A DNA stretch of 64,000 nt from Oscillospiraceae bacterium (GCA_003526845.1 DPVM01000004.1:1-64000), one strand, 5' to 3'. Positions 8,417 through 17,851 are shown, numbered from the stretch's first letter. A program made the numbers and translations. Notes: generated by a model not told the origin, from the sequence alone.

Positions 8417-9782
8417 ACAAAAATCACTATATGTATGCCAAAATTGCGGCTATGAAAGCGTAAAATGGTACGGAAAATGCCCAACCTGCGGCGAATGGAA
8501 CACTATGGAGGAGCAACAGCCGATTGCATTGACCTCCAAAAAATCTTCACCGTCAAGAACAAGAGCGGCAATTTCTTCAATACAAAAGCTGTCGGAGATT
8601 AACAGTGACATTGAAACACGGTTAACCTCGGGAATTAAGGAATTTGACAGAGTTTTGGGCGGCGGAATAGTCGAAGGCAGTTTAGTGCTGCTTTCGGGCG
8701 ACCCGGGCATAGGCAAATCAACAATTTTGCTCCAAATTTGCCAAAGCCTCTGCAAAACAAAAAAAGTTTTGTATATAAGCGGTGAGGAATCGGCACGCCA
8801 AATTAAACTCCGCGCTGACAGGCTCAGTGTCGATGCCGACGGATTGTATATTTCTGCCGAAACCGATGTTGCAACAATAGTTGAAACCATAAAAATCGAA
8901 AAGCCGGATATGGCAATTATAGATTCAATTCAAACGATGATGATTGACGATGTTTCGTCTTCTGCAGGCAGTATAACGCAGGTTAGGGAGTGCACAAACA
9001 TTTTTATGCACCTCGCCAAAAGTCTCGGAATACCGATATTCATTGTAGGTCATGTAAATAAGGACGGCGCAATAGCCGGACCGAAAGTGCTTGAACATAT
9101 AGTTGATACCGTGTTGTATTTTGAGGGCGAACGCAATTATTCTTACAGAATACTGAGAAGTGTTAAAAACAGATTTGGGTCAACTAATGAAATCGGTGTG
9201 TTTGAAATGACTCAATCCGGACTCAAAGAAGTTGAAAATCCGTCACTGCTTATGCTTTCGGGCAGACCGAAAAACACAAGCGGAACTTGTGTGGCGTGTA
9301 CTATGGAAGGCTCACGACCGATTTTGGCGGAGGTTCAGGGGCTTGTGACTGCATCCGGTTTCGGCACACCGCGCAGAATGAGCACCGGCTTTGATTATAA
9401 CAGAATGAATATGTTAATCGCCGTGCTTGAGAAAAGAGCAGGATATTTCTTCAACGGAATGGACACATACCTTAATGTTGTCGGCGGTTTGCGATTGGAC
9501 GAGCCTGCCGCTGATTTGAGTGTAGCCATGGCGCTTGTTTCATCGCTTAAAGATGTAGTGGTTAACGACAACACGCTCGCATTCGGCGAAATAGGACTTG
9601 CGGGCGAAATCAGAGCGGTTAACAATTGCGAGCAAAGAATAACCGAGGCAAAAAGACTCGGCTTTGACAAATGCGTAATTCCGTTTCATAATTACAAATC
9701 ATTGTCAAAAGAGTTGAAAGTTTCAGTTGACATTGTTCCTGTAAGAACACTCCGTTCAGCGTTTGATGCTATAACAGAGTAG
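8406..9782 (+). CDS. radA: DNA repair protein RadA (Sms)
   Basis: RadA is a RecA-like ATPase that helps branch migration in recombination. The 458-residue protein has an N-terminal C4 zinc finger (CQNCGY...CPTCGEW), Walker A GDPGIGKST, the RadA-specific KNRFGS motif and a C-terminal Lon-protease-like domain (GGLRLDEPAADLSVAMAL). I take the ATG at 8406, inside the end of the amidase gene, rather than an upstream non-ATG frame. It begins at the zinc finger as in other RadA proteins. Confidence 0.95.
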   Translation: MASKQKSLYVCQNCGYESVKWYGKCPTCGEWNTMEEQQPIALTSKKSSPSRTRAAISSIQKLSEINSDIETRLTSGIKEFDRVLGGGIVEGSLVLLSGDPGIGKSTILLQICQSLCKTKKVLYISGEESARQIKLRADRLSVDADGLYISAETDVATIVETIKIEKPDMAIIDSIQTMMIDDVSSSAGSITQVRECTNIFMHLAKSLGIPIFIVGHVNKDGAIAGPKVLEHIVDTVLYFEGERNYSYRILRSVKNRFGSTNEIGVFEMTQSGLKEVENPSLLMLSGRPKNTSGTCVACTMEGSRPILAEVQGLVTASGFGTPRRMSTGFDYNRMNMLIAVLEKRAGYFFNGMDTYLNVVGGLRLDEPAADLSVAMALVSSLKDVVVNDNTLAFGEIGLAGEIRAVNNCEQRITEAKRLGFDKCVIPFHNYKSLSKELKVSVDIVPVRTLRSAFDAITE

Positions 9783-9861
9783 TGCTTATTTTTACCATAA
9801 GAAAAAATTATGCAATTTCGCAAAATTAATATTTTGCGAAGTGTAGGGGAGTTTAAAAACA

Positions 9862-9896
9862 AATAGTGCACAGTATGTCGCTGTGCGCTATTTTTC
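9862..9896 (+). terminator. Rho-independent terminator downstream of radA
   Basis: The stem ATAGTGCACAG/CTGTGCGCTAT (one G-T pair) is followed by TTTTT. A run of A residues precedes the stem. Confidence 0.8.
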
Positions 9897-10104
9897 TGCA
9901 ATTATGCCGTTTTATCCATATTTTCTATTTAATGGTAAGTAACGAATTGATTGTGAAAATATAAAATTTAAATCATAACAAAAATTTGTTGATAATTGAT
10001 TCAAAGCCGATAATGAAATATCAATTTTTGTCATTATTCATATTATATTGCTCTTTATCATTTACATCGCTATTAATAACATATTGAGCAGTATCAAATT
10101 ATCA

Positions 10105-10133
10105 TTGATATATTGCCTGTTATTTGGTATAAT
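10105..10133 (+). promoter_or_regulatory. sigma-A type promoter of the Xer recombinase gene
   Basis: TTGATA (10105-10110) and TATAAT (10128-10133) are separated by 17 bp, about 43 bp upstream of the start codon. Confidence 0.65.
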
Positions 10134-10175
10134 TGATTTGTTCAAAAAGTTTTGCGAAATAGGAAGTTTATTGTT

Positions 10176-11150
10176 ATGCGCAGAGAAGATATTAATGCTT
10201 TGCCGAAATTGGTGCAGCAATATTTAGTTTACATAGAAGCTATAAAGGAGCACAGCGAATTGTCTGTATTAGAGTATGCCGGCGATTTGCGTACTTTTTT
10301 CAGATATTTGGTTAAAGAAAAAGGTTTGTCCCCTACTGATGTTTCGTACGAAGACACGGACATTAGCAAAATTGACCTTGATTTTATAAAAAGCATCACT
10401 TTGAACGATGCTTATCAATTTTTGATTTATTGTAAAAATGAAAGAAGAAACAATGAGGCTACAAGAGCACGCCGTGTTGTTTCAATCCGCAGATTTTTCA
10501 CTTATTTAACAGACAATCTGGGTCTGCTTGAAACAAATCCAATGAAAAATCTCGATACTCCTAAAATAAAAAAATCGTTGCCTAAGTACCTAACCCTTGA
10601 TGAAGCTCAACGGCTTTTATCTGTAATCGACGGAAAATTTAAAGAGCGCGATTTTGCGATTATAACACTGTTTTTGAATTGTGGAATGCGACTTGCAGAG
10701 CTTGTCTCAATTGATTATAACGATATTCGCTCAGATAACACGCTCACGATTACCGGTAAAGGAAATAAGGAGCGCACGGTTTATTTAAACAATGCGTGTA
10801 TCGACGCGATTGCCGCCTATATGAAAGTGCGACCGAACGAAGGTGTTAAGGACAGAGCGCTGTTTTTGAGCGCACGAAACCAACGAATCAGCCCGAGAAT
10901 GGTCGAAATTATGGTGAATAAAAATCTCGAAAAAGCCGGTTTGGGCGGCAGAGGCTTATCTGTCCACAAGCTCAGACACACCGCGGCAACGCTTATGTAT
11001 CAACACGGCAATGTTGATGTTCTGTTGCTCAAAGAGATTTTGGGCCACGAAAATCTCGGAACTACAGAAATTTATACCCATATCACCAAAGAGCAAACGC
11101 GAAAAGCCATTGAATCTAACCCGTTGGCTAATAACAAACCTAAATTTTAA
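10176..11150 (+). CDS. tyrosine recombinase, XerC/XerD type
   Basis: A 324-residue site-specific recombinase with an N-terminal SAM-like core-binding domain (to about residue 110) and a C-terminal catalytic domain. Catalytic residues are visible: Arg in NCGMRLAEL, HxxR in SVHKLRHTAA, and His/Tyr in LGHENLGTTEIYTHI. The family resolves chromosome dimers at dif. I chose ATG 10176 after an AGGAAG site over a TTG 24 bp upstream. It lies convergent to a SpoIIM-like gene and overlaps it by 11 bp at the stops. A spoIIM-xerD neighbourhood is usual in Clostridia, which supports XerD over a phage integrase. Confidence 0.9.
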   Translation: MRREDINALPKLVQQYLVYIEAIKEHSELSVLEYAGDLRTFFRYLVKEKGLSPTDVSYEDTDISKIDLDFIKSITLNDAYQFLIYCKNERRNNEATRARRVVSIRRFFTYLTDNLGLLETNPMKNLDTPKIKKSLPKYLTLDEAQRLLSVIDGKFKERDFAIITLFLNCGMRLAELVSIDYNDIRSDNTLTITGKGNKERTVYLNNACIDAIAAYMKVRPNEGVKDRALFLSARNQRISPRMVEIMVNKNLEKAGLGGRGLSVHKLRHTAATLMYQHGNVDVLLLKEILGHENLGTTEIYTHITKEQTRKAIESNPLANNKPKF

Positions 11151-11748
11151 TTATCGTCACGAGTGACGATGTAATCAATGAATTCAGTGCTGATATTACA
11201 ATGATTACTACGATATAAATAACAAAATCTTTCAGATACAGCTTTAGATTAAAATCTTCTGTATCTGATTTTTTTGTTGTTGAATTATAAATCTGTCGGC
11301 TCATCAATGAACTGCTTTTAATTGTATATATTATTGTTTCTGCGAAAACACAGCTTTGCGGAATGACAAGGAGCGCGCAGTATGTTATTCCATTTGCGGA
11401 ATATGATGTATAGAAATACGATATTTTAAGTGCAACGGCAAAACCGATTAACAGCGGAATACAATTAATAAACCGAAATCCGAATAAAGATACGCCGAAA
11501 ATCACAACAAACACAAAAACGGCTATATATACCGCAACCGTGCTGAAAAACATTTTTTTAAAATCAGAAGTAATCGGATTGACTGCCTTTGAAATAAGTT
11601 GTGCCGCACTGTCGTTTAATTGGCTGTAAATCAATGCACCGAGCAATAAACCGGCAATGTAAAATATGACTGAATAAATGAAACTTTTGTTATTGTTAAA
11701 AAATGAGTCAAAATCTAAATTCTTTTTGCCGACATCTTTTATTTCCAC
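11140..11748 (-). CDS. membrane protein, probable SpoIIM-like (stage II sporulation protein M)
   Basis: The 202-residue protein has about five hydrophobic segments (near residues 24-44, 70-92, 95-115, 122-140 and 175-195) and a short cytosolic N-terminus. Length, topology and the convergent xerD-type neighbour match SpoIIM, part of the SpoIIDMP machine that drives engulfment by peptidoglycan hydrolysis. Sequence likeness is weak by eye, so the name is an inference. The start overlaps the upstream membrane gene by 10 bp, so they are co-transcribed. Confidence 0.5.
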   Translation of the reverse strand: MEIKDVGKKNLDFDSFFNNNKSFIYSVIFYIAGLLLGALIYSQLNDSAAQLISKAVNPITSDFKKMFFSTVAVYIAVFVFVVIFGVSLFGFRFINCIPLLIGFAVALKISYFYTSYSANGITYCALLVIPQSCVFAETIIYTIKSSSLMSRQIYNSTTKKSDTEDFNLKLYLKDFVIYIVVIIVISALNSLITSSLVTIIKI

Positions 11749-12149
11749 TTGCTCACCTTAATTTTCTTGTTTTTACGAACAGTTAATTCGCCTATCAACA
11801 TTCCGAACAATATAATTAACACTGTTTTAATAACAAAAAACAAAACATAATTGCCATTGAAAATGAGATTGACGAGGCTGTAAAACACAAGAGGCATTTC
11901 CGCAATCAAACCAAGCAGAATGCCGTTGTTTTTAAATCCGTTGACGGACACAAACGAAATCACGCATGCACACAAAACGCATATGGCAACAGAAATGTAT
12001 TTTGACAGCTCCAAATCCAAATCAAGAGCAAAGACTATTTTGCCGGCTATGTATGAAAATAATAAAATTGAAATCACAGACGATATAATCACCTTGACGC
12101 AGAATTTCAAAATCAAGTTGTCGGCATTATTTGTTGATAATTTTTTCAT
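11739..12149 (-). CDS. four-helix membrane protein, TIGR04086-like
   Basis: A 136-residue protein with about four hydrophobic helices and a basic C-terminal tail (RKNKKIKVSKWK). Small TIGR04086 family membrane proteins lie next to yajC in Clostridia, and both length and position fit here. No function is known for the family. The ATG follows a GGGGGAG ribosome site seven T residues away, and that site is the 3' arm of a terminator hairpin (see 12150-12197). It overlaps the next gene by 10 bp. Confidence 0.6.
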   Translation of the reverse strand: MKKLSTNNADNLILKFCVKVIISSVISILLFSYIAGKIVFALDLDLELSKYISVAICVLCACVISFVSVNGFKNNGILLGLIAEMPLVFYSLVNLIFNGNYVLFFVIKTVLIILFGMLIGELTVRKNKKIKVSKWK

Positions 12150-12197
12150 AAAAAAACTCCCCCGATATATCCAATAAATGGATATTCGAGGGAGTAA
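12150..12197 (-). terminator. terminator of the yajC unit that contains the next gene's ribosome site
   Basis: On the minus strand the arms ACTCCCTCGAATATCCA and TGGATATATCGGGGGAGT form a ~17-bp stem, then seven T residues, then the ATG of the next gene. The GGGGGAG ribosome site is thus paired whenever the hairpin folds. Confidence 0.8.
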
Positions 12198-12209
12198 AAA
12201 TATATTACA

Positions 12210-12647
12210 TTATTTTTCGATTTTTCTTTCAGCTTCTTTAGCTGTATCGGAAATTTCCTTATCGTTTTTCTTTCCTTTTGCAGCTTTTTTCTGCTTTGCA
12301 GCTTCTCTTGCTGCTTCAACTTCTTTCTTGTGCTGCTCTGTCTTTGTTACATTAGTATTTACAGCCCAGCGTTGAATTTTCATCTTTGTTCTGTCAGCGC
12401 CTGTTTCAATAACAAGGTCTTGCTCTCTGATAGTAACAACCTTGCCGACAATTCCGCCGATAGTAATAATTTCGTCACCGATTTCGAGAGAAGAACGCAT
12501 TTCTTGCTCTTCCTTTTGACGCTTCTTCTGCGGTCTGATCATCATAAAGTACATAATAACGATAAGAACAACCATCATAATGATTCCTGATGTTGGTGAT
12601 GCCGTTCCGCCGTTAGCCGATGAACTCATAAGTGTAATAAAATTCAT
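12210..12647 (-). CDS. yajC: preprotein translocase subunit YajC
   Basis: YajC is a small partner of the SecDF-YidC translocase. The 145-residue protein has a single N-terminal membrane helix (IIMMVVLIVIMYFMMI) directly followed by the conserved RPQKKRQKEEQE, then the GDEIITIGGIVGKV core. The C-terminus (about residue 100 on) is Lys/Glu/Ala rich and of low complexity, which is longer than in many relatives. It follows tgt, a classic queA-tgt-yajC order. Confidence 0.95.
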   Translation of the reverse strand: MNFITLMSSSANGGTASPTSGIIMMVVLIVIMYFMMIRPQKKRQKEEQEMRSSLEIGDEIITIGGIVGKVVTIREQDLVIETGADRTKMKIQRWAVNTNVTKTEQHKKEVEAAREAAKQKKAAKGKKNDKEISDTAKEAERKIEK

Positions 12648-12710
12648 TTATTTTTTCCTCCATAATAAAATGCAATTGTAATTATATATTATTATACATA
12701 ATTATGCAAG

Positions 12711-13868
12711 TTATTTTTTAATTCTTGTATCAAGTTTTACACAATATTCATTTTTGTAATCATCAAACGAGCCGTTTTCAATATTTTCCCTGATTTCCTG
12801 CATAAGATTATTGTAGAAATACAGGTTATGAATTACAGCAAGACGCATACCGAGCATCTCGTTTGCTTTGAGCAAGTGTCTTACATATGCACGCGAGTAA
12901 TTTCTGCATGTCGGACAATTGCATTTTGAATCAATAGGCTTTGTATCAAGTTGATATACGGCGTTATTGATATTGATAATGCCCTCTTTCGTAAAAAGCT
13001 GACCGTGGCGCGCATTTCTTGCCGGCATAACGCAGTCAAAAAGGTCAACTCCCCTGCTGACGCCTTCCAAAATATTGCCCGGTGTACCGACACCCATCAA
13101 ATATCTCGGTTTATTTTTAGGCGCGTAAGGCTCGACAGCCGAAATGATACGATACATATCCTCTTTCGGCTCGCCTACGGCAAGTCCGCCGATAGCGTAT
13201 CCGTCAAGGTCCATTTTGGCAATTTCTTTCATATGCTCAATTCGTAAATCGTCAAATGTGCATCCCTGATTTATACCGAAAAGCAGTTGGTTTCTGTTGA
13301 TTGTCGATTCAAGTGAATTAAGGCGTTCCATTTCTGCTTTGCAACGCTCAAGCCAGCGCAATGTACGCAAACAAGCCTCTTTGGCGTATTGAAGTTTTGC
13401 AGGGTTTTCAACACATTCGTCAAAAGCCATGGCAATTGTTGAGCCTAAATTCGATTGAATTTGCATACTCTCTTCGGGACCCATAAAAATTTTTCTGCCG
13501 TCGATATGAGAGTAAAATGTAACTCCATCCTCTTGAATTTTGTTAAGCTTTGCGAGTGAAAATACCTGAAATCCTCCGGAATCGGTCAAAATAGGTCTGT
13601 CCCAATTGGTGAATTTATGCAATCCGCCAAGCTGACGAATTATAGTATCACCCGATGTTGTTCTGTCGCCCGGCCTAACATGCAGGTGGTATGTATTGCA
13701 AAGCATAACCTGTGCGCCGACTTCTTTTAAATCAACTGTTGAAAGTCCGCCTTTGATGGCGGCAACGGTTGCCACATTCATAAAAGCAGGGGTCTGCACC
13801 GTGCCGTGAACGGTTTCAAACACTGCGCGTCTTGCGCGACCCTCTTCCTTTAAAACAGTAAACTTCAT
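12711..13868 (-). CDS. tgt: tRNA-guanine transglycosylase
   Basis: Tgt swaps guanine 34 of GUN-anticodon tRNAs for preQ1 on the way to queuosine. The 385-residue protein shows the catalytic DSGGFQVFSL motif, the GGLAVGEP substrate loop, RYLMGVGTP, and a C-terminal zinc site with CNCPTC. Length is typical. It lies between queA upstream and yajC downstream in one operon. Confidence 0.97.
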   Translation of the reverse strand: MKFTVLKEEGRARRAVFETVHGTVQTPAFMNVATVAAIKGGLSTVDLKEVGAQVMLCNTYHLHVRPGDRTTSGDTIIRQLGGLHKFTNWDRPILTDSGGFQVFSLAKLNKIQEDGVTFYSHIDGRKIFMGPEESMQIQSNLGSTIAMAFDECVENPAKLQYAKEACLRTLRWLERCKAEMERLNSLESTINRNQLLFGINQGCTFDDLRIEHMKEIAKMDLDGYAIGGLAVGEPKEDMYRIISAVEPYAPKNKPRYLMGVGTPGNILEGVSRGVDLFDCVMPARNARHGQLFTKEGIININNAVYQLDTKPIDSKCNCPTCRNYSRAYVRHLLKANEMLGMRLAVIHNLYFYNNLMQEIRENIENGSFDDYKNEYCVKLDTRIKK

Positions 13869-13895
13869 ACTTACTCCTCATATAATAAAATAGTG

Positions 13896-14924
13896 TTATT
13901 GGATAAACATAGCGTCGCCGAACGAGAAAAATCTGTATTTTTCATTCACGGCGATATTGTAAGCATTCATAATATTGTCATAACCTGCAAGTGCCGAAAC
14001 AAGCATTATAAGAGTGCTTTCCGGCAGGTGAAAATTAGTAATCAATGCGTCAATGCATTTGAATTTATAGCCGGGATAAATGAAAATGCTTGTGTTGTCT
14101 TCATCCTCGCATATACATCCGTTCTTTGTTGCGACGGATTCCAAGGTTCTCGTGCTTGTTGTGCCGACACTTATTATTCTACCGCCGTTTTTCTTTGTTT
14201 CATTTATTAAGTCGGCAGTTTCTTTCGATATATGATAGTGCTCACTGTGCATTTTATGCTTGGTTACATCCTCAACCTTTACGGGCCTGAATGTGCCGAG
14301 TCCCACATGAAGCGTTACATAACCGATTTTAACGCCTTTTGCTTTAATTCTACTTAAAAGGTCCTTGGTAAAGTGTAATCCTGCCGTAGGGGCTGCCGCA
14401 GAGCCTAATTCGCGCGAATACACTGTTTGATAGCGTTCGCCGTCCTTAAGTTCCTCGGTAATATACGGCGGTAGTGGCATTTTTCCGATTTTATCGAGAA
14501 TATTATATATTTCCTTTGAGTCACAGTCAAAATGAATAATTCTGTTTCCGTCATCGGTCACATCAATTACCTCACATTTAACGATGCCCTCGCCAAACAC
14601 AAATTTTGTACCGATTTTCGCACGCTTGCCGGGTTTGCAAAGGCACTCCCAAACATTGTTTTCACGCTGATTGAGAAGCAAAAACTCAACAACCGCACCG
14701 GTTTCTTCCTTTACACCGTAGATACGCGCAGGAATAACCCTTGTGTCGTTTAAAATAAGGCAATCACCGGGGTTGAGATAATCAATAATATCTCTGAAAA
14801 TCTTGTGTTCAATGCTGCCGTCGGATTTGTTCAAAATCATCAATCTTGATGAATCGCGAGGCTCTAAAGGTGTTTGAGCGATAAGCTCTTGTGGAAGTTC
14901 ATAGAAAAAATCAGAAGTTTGCAT
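13896..14924 (-). CDS. queA: S-adenosylmethionine:tRNA ribosyltransferase-isomerase
   Basis: QueA transfers the ribosyl part of SAM to preQ1-tRNA to form epoxyqueuosine. The 342-residue protein has the family start DFFYELPQELIAQTPLEPRDSSRLM, the AAPTAGLHFT block and the C-terminal NFHLPESTLIMLVSA block. It heads the queA-tgt-yajC run, 27 bp before tgt. Genes that make preQ1 are not in the window. Confidence 0.97.
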   Translation of the reverse strand: MQTSDFFYELPQELIAQTPLEPRDSSRLMILNKSDGSIEHKIFRDIIDYLNPGDCLILNDTRVIPARIYGVKEETGAVVEFLLLNQRENNVWECLCKPGKRAKIGTKFVFGEGIVKCEVIDVTDDGNRIIHFDCDSKEIYNILDKIGKMPLPPYITEELKDGERYQTVYSRELGSAAAPTAGLHFTKDLLSRIKAKGVKIGYVTLHVGLGTFRPVKVEDVTKHKMHSEHYHISKETADLINETKKNGGRIISVGTTSTRTLESVATKNGCICEDEDNTSIFIYPGYKFKCIDALITNFHLPESTLIMLVSALAGYDNIMNAYNIAVNEKYRFFSFGDAMFIQ

Positions 14925-14945
14925 TAATATTCTCCAAATAATTGA

Positions 14946-14975
14946 TTGACATTAATATATAAGTAGTGATATTAT
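14946..14975 (+). promoter_or_regulatory. probable promoter of asd-dapA-dapB
   Basis: TTGACA (14946-14951) and TATTAT (14970-14975) are separated by 18 bp, about 97 bp upstream of asd. The 147-bp divergent gap to queA is too short for a lysine riboswitch and I see none. Confidence 0.6.
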
Positions 14976-15071
14976 ATATATAAATTTTGATTTGCAATAA
15001 CTGCGCATTGCGATATTGCGTGTATATTATATTGCAAAATTAAATATAAAACAAGTCCAAGGAGAAAAATT

Positions 15072-16154
15072 ATGAAAAAATATAATGTCGGAATTGTCGG
15101 CGCTACCGGTATGGTAGGTCAGCGCTTCATGACCTTACTTGAAAACCATCCGTGGTTTAATGTTGTTGTTCTTGCCGCATCATCAAGATCCGCAGGCAAA
15201 ACATATGAGGAAGCCATCGGCAACAAATGGTGCATGGATGTTGAGCTTCCCGAAAAATATAAAAATATGATTATTAAGGACGCAACAAATGATATTGATG
15301 AAATCACATCCATGGTTGATTTTGTGTTTTGCGCAGTAAATATGAAGAAAGACGAAATCAAGGCTCTTGAGGAAGAATATGCAAAGCACGAGTGCCCTGT
15401 TGTTTCCAACAACTCCGCGCACCGCTTTACTCCGGATGTTCCTATGGTTGTACCGGAATTGAATGCCGAGCACATCAACATTATCCCCGACCAGAGGAAA
15501 AGACTCGGAACAAAGAGAGGTTTTATCGCAGTTAAATCAAATTGTTCACTTCAGTCATATGTACCTGCCCTCTTCCCTCTTCATGATAAATTTGGTGTAA
15601 AGGATGTTCTTGTTTGCACATATCAGGCAATAAGCGGTGCAGGCAAAACATTTGAAACTTGGCCCGAAATGATTGACAATGTTATCCCGTACATCGGCGG
15701 CGAAGAAGAAAAGAGCGAAAAAGAACCGCTTAAACTTTGGGGCAAAATCGAAGACGGCGAAATCAAGCTTGCCGACAAGCCTAACTTCACCGCACAGTGC
15801 ATCAGAGTTCCTGTTTCAAACGGTCACCTCGGTGCTGTATTTGTTAACTTTGAAAAGAAGCCTACCAAAGAAGAAATGATCGATATTTGGGAGAATTTCA
15901 AGGGCAGAGCGCAGGAACTTAACCTTCCTTCTGCACCGAAGCAGTTCCTCCACTATTTCACAGAACCTGACAGGCCGCAGATTCATACTGAAAGAATGCT
16001 TGAAAACGGTATGGCTGTTTCTATTGGCAGACTCAGAGAAGATACGCAATATCAATACAAATTTGTTTGCCTTTCTCACAACACCCTTCGTGGTGCGGCA
16101 GGCGGTGCAGTTCTTCTTGCAGAATTGCTTGCGGCTGAAGGCTATATGGACTAA
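15072..16154 (+). CDS. asd: aspartate-semialdehyde dehydrogenase
   Basis: Asd reduces aspartyl phosphate to aspartate semialdehyde, the branch point for lysine, threonine and methionine. The 360-residue protein has the NADP motif GATGMVGQRF at the N-terminus, the active cysteine C158 in VKSNCSLQSYVP, and SNGHLGAVFV. The sequence resembles the longer archaeal/fungal-type Asd found in many Clostridia. An AAGGAGA site precedes the ATG. It leads a three-gene operon with dapA and dapB. Confidence 0.96.
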   Translation: MKKYNVGIVGATGMVGQRFMTLLENHPWFNVVVLAASSRSAGKTYEEAIGNKWCMDVELPEKYKNMIIKDATNDIDEITSMVDFVFCAVNMKKDEIKALEEEYAKHECPVVSNNSAHRFTPDVPMVVPELNAEHINIIPDQRKRLGTKRGFIAVKSNCSLQSYVPALFPLHDKFGVKDVLVCTYQAISGAGKTFETWPEMIDNVIPYIGGEEEKSEKEPLKLWGKIEDGEIKLADKPNFTAQCIRVPVSNGHLGAVFVNFEKKPTKEEMIDIWENFKGRAQELNLPSAPKQFLHYFTEPDRPQIHTERMLENGMAVSIGRLREDTQYQYKFVCLSHNTLRGAAGGAVLLAELLAAEGYMD

Positions 16155-16185
16155 TTTTAGAATAATTTTATAAGGAGAATTCGTT

Positions 16186-17076
16186 ATGAAAGAACCTATT
16201 TTTACAGGATCTGCAGTTGCTATCATCACTCCCATGAATGATGACTGCTCCGTAAACTATGATGAGTTTAAAAAGTTTATCGATTATCAAATCGATAACG
16301 GCACAGACGCAATCGTTATTTGCGGCACAACCGGCGAATCATCAACGCTTAAAACAGTTCATCATCTTGAAGCAATCAAGTTTTGCGTTGATTATGTAAA
16401 CGGCAGAGTACCTGTTATTGCAGGCGCAGGCTCAAACAACACAGAATGCGGTATTGAAATCGCAACAAAGGCTTGTGAATACGGATGTGACGCGTTATTG
16501 CTTGTTACACCTTACTACAATAAGTGCACGCAAAAAGGTTTGATTAAGCACTACACAATGTATCACGAGGCAACAGATAAGCCGATTATTCTCTACAACG
16601 TTCCGTCAAGAACAGGCGTTAACATTTTGCCGGAAACACTCAAAGAGCTTTCAAAGCTTCCGCGAATCAACGGCGTTAAAGAGGCTTCAGGCAATATCAG
16701 CCAAGTAATGAAAATCCGCGCACTTTGCGGCGACGATCTCAATATTTGGAGCGGCAATGACGACCAAATCCCGGCTGTAATGTCTTGCGGCGGTAAGGGT
16801 GTTATCTCTGTTCTTGCAAATATTTGCCCACAGGAAACACACGATATGGTTCAAGCATATCTCGACGGCGATGCAAATAAGTGCACAGATATGATGGCTC
16901 AGTATCTTGAGCTTGCAAATGCACTTTTTGTTGAAGTTAACCCGATTCCTGTTAAAGCAGCATGCAATATGGTCGGTTGGAATGCAGGTCCGTGTAAGAT
17001 GCCTCTTTGCGAAATGACAGACGAACATACAGCTTATCTCAAGAGCGTTCTAAACAAATACGGTCTTATAAAATAA
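16186..17076 (+). CDS. dapA: 4-hydroxy-tetrahydrodipicolinate synthase
   Basis: DapA condenses pyruvate and aspartate semialdehyde. The 296-residue TIM-barrel protein shows the GTTGESST substrate loop (residues 47-54), Tyr137 in ILYNVPSRTG and the Schiff-base Lys165 in GVKEASGN. It sits between asd and dapB, so the operon covers the three steps from aspartyl phosphate to tetrahydrodipicolinate. Confidence 0.97.
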   Translation: MKEPIFTGSAVAIITPMNDDCSVNYDEFKKFIDYQIDNGTDAIVICGTTGESSTLKTVHHLEAIKFCVDYVNGRVPVIAGAGSNNTECGIEIATKACEYGCDALLLVTPYYNKCTQKGLIKHYTMYHEATDKPIILYNVPSRTGVNILPETLKELSKLPRINGVKEASGNISQVMKIRALCGDDLNIWSGNDDQIPAVMSCGGKGVISVLANICPQETHDMVQAYLDGDANKCTDMMAQYLELANALFVEVNPIPVKAACNMVGWNAGPCKMPLCEMTDEHTAYLKSVLNKYGLIK

Positions 17077-17098
17077 GAATTAAATAAGGACTTTTAAA

Positions 17099-17851
17099 AT
17101 GACTAAAATAATTTTAAGCGGCGCCTGCGGAAAAATGGGTAAGGTTATCCAAAGCGTTGTTGCAGGTCGCGATGATTGCAAAATCGTTGCAGGCGTTGAC
17201 AAATATAATGATAACGAGCGCCCCTTCCCTGTTTATGCTACTATGCAAGAGGTTAAGGAAAGTGCTGATGTTGTTATTGACTTTTCAAATCCGTCACTTC
17301 TTGACGGTTTGCTTGAATACGGTATTGAAACAAACACCGCACTTGTAATTGCAACAACCGGATTTGACGATTGCCAAAAGAAGAAAATACAAGATGCATC
17401 CAAAAAATGCCCTGTATTCTTCACATACAATATGAGTATCGGAATCAATCTGCTTGCAAACCTTGCAAAAAAAGCTGTTCAGGTTTTGGGCAACGATTTT
17501 GATATTGAAATTGTTGAAGCGCATCACAATCAAAAGATTGATGCTCCGTCGGGTACGGCACTTATGCTTGCAGATGCCATTACCGAAGAAATCGACAGAC
17601 CGATGAAGTATGAATATGACAGACATTCTAAGCGCGAAAAAAGAACTAAGAATGAAATCGGTATGCATTCTATCCGCGGCGGCACAATTGTCGGCGAGCA
17701 TGAAATCATTTTTGCCGGCAGAGACGAAAACATAACTTTGAGCCACTCGGCAAGATCAAAAGAAATTTTTGCAGTCGGCGCAGTAAATGCGGCAGTATTT
17801 ATGAGCGGCAAACCTGCAGGAATGTACGATATGAGCGAGCTTGTAAAATAA
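17099..17851 (+). CDS. dapB: 4-hydroxy-tetrahydrodipicolinate reductase
   Basis: DapB reduces the DapA product with NAD(P)H for lysine and cell-wall diaminopimelate. The 250-residue protein has the nucleotide motif GACGKMGK, the signature EAHHNQKIDAPSGTA (catalytic His and Lys) and the C-terminal SRKEIFAVGAV-like block. It is the last gene of the operon and is followed by a strong terminator. Confidence 0.97.
   Translation: MTKIILSGACGKMGKVIQSVVAGRDDCKIVAGVDKYNDNERPFPVYATMQEVKESADVVIDFSNPSLLDGLLEYGIETNTALVIATTGFDDCQKKKIQDASKKCPVFFTYNMSIGINLLANLAKKAVQVLGNDFDIEIVEAHHNQKIDAPSGTALMLADAITEEIDRPMKYEYDRHSKREKRTKNEIGMHSIRGGTIVGEHEIIFAGRDENITLSHSARSKEIFAVGAVNAAVFMSGKPAGMYDMSELVK

Larger units (their letters stand above)
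9783..10175. other. intergenic region between radA and the Xer recombinase gene
   Basis: About 390 bp without a gene. It holds a perfect inverted repeat TTCGCAAAAT/ATTTTGCGAA (9817-9840) with no T-run on the plus strand, the radA terminator (9862-9896), AT-rich filler, and a promoter for the recombinase (10105-10133). I see no small gene. Confidence 0.6.

Noticed and set aside
9817..9840. perfect inverted repeat TTCGCAAAAT/ATTTTGCGAA as a possible dif site
   Set aside because: It has no 6-bp central region between 11-bp Xer arms and does not resemble known dif sites; the nearby Xer gene alone is not enough.
11140..11150. overlap of Xer and SpoIIM-like genes as a sign of misassembly
   Set aside because: An 11-bp tail-to-tail overlap is common in compact genomes and both C-termini look natural.
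14925..15071. possible preQ1 riboswitch before queA or lysine riboswitch before asd
   Set aside because: The divergent gap is short and AT-rich, with no preQ1 core and no room for a lysine aptamer.
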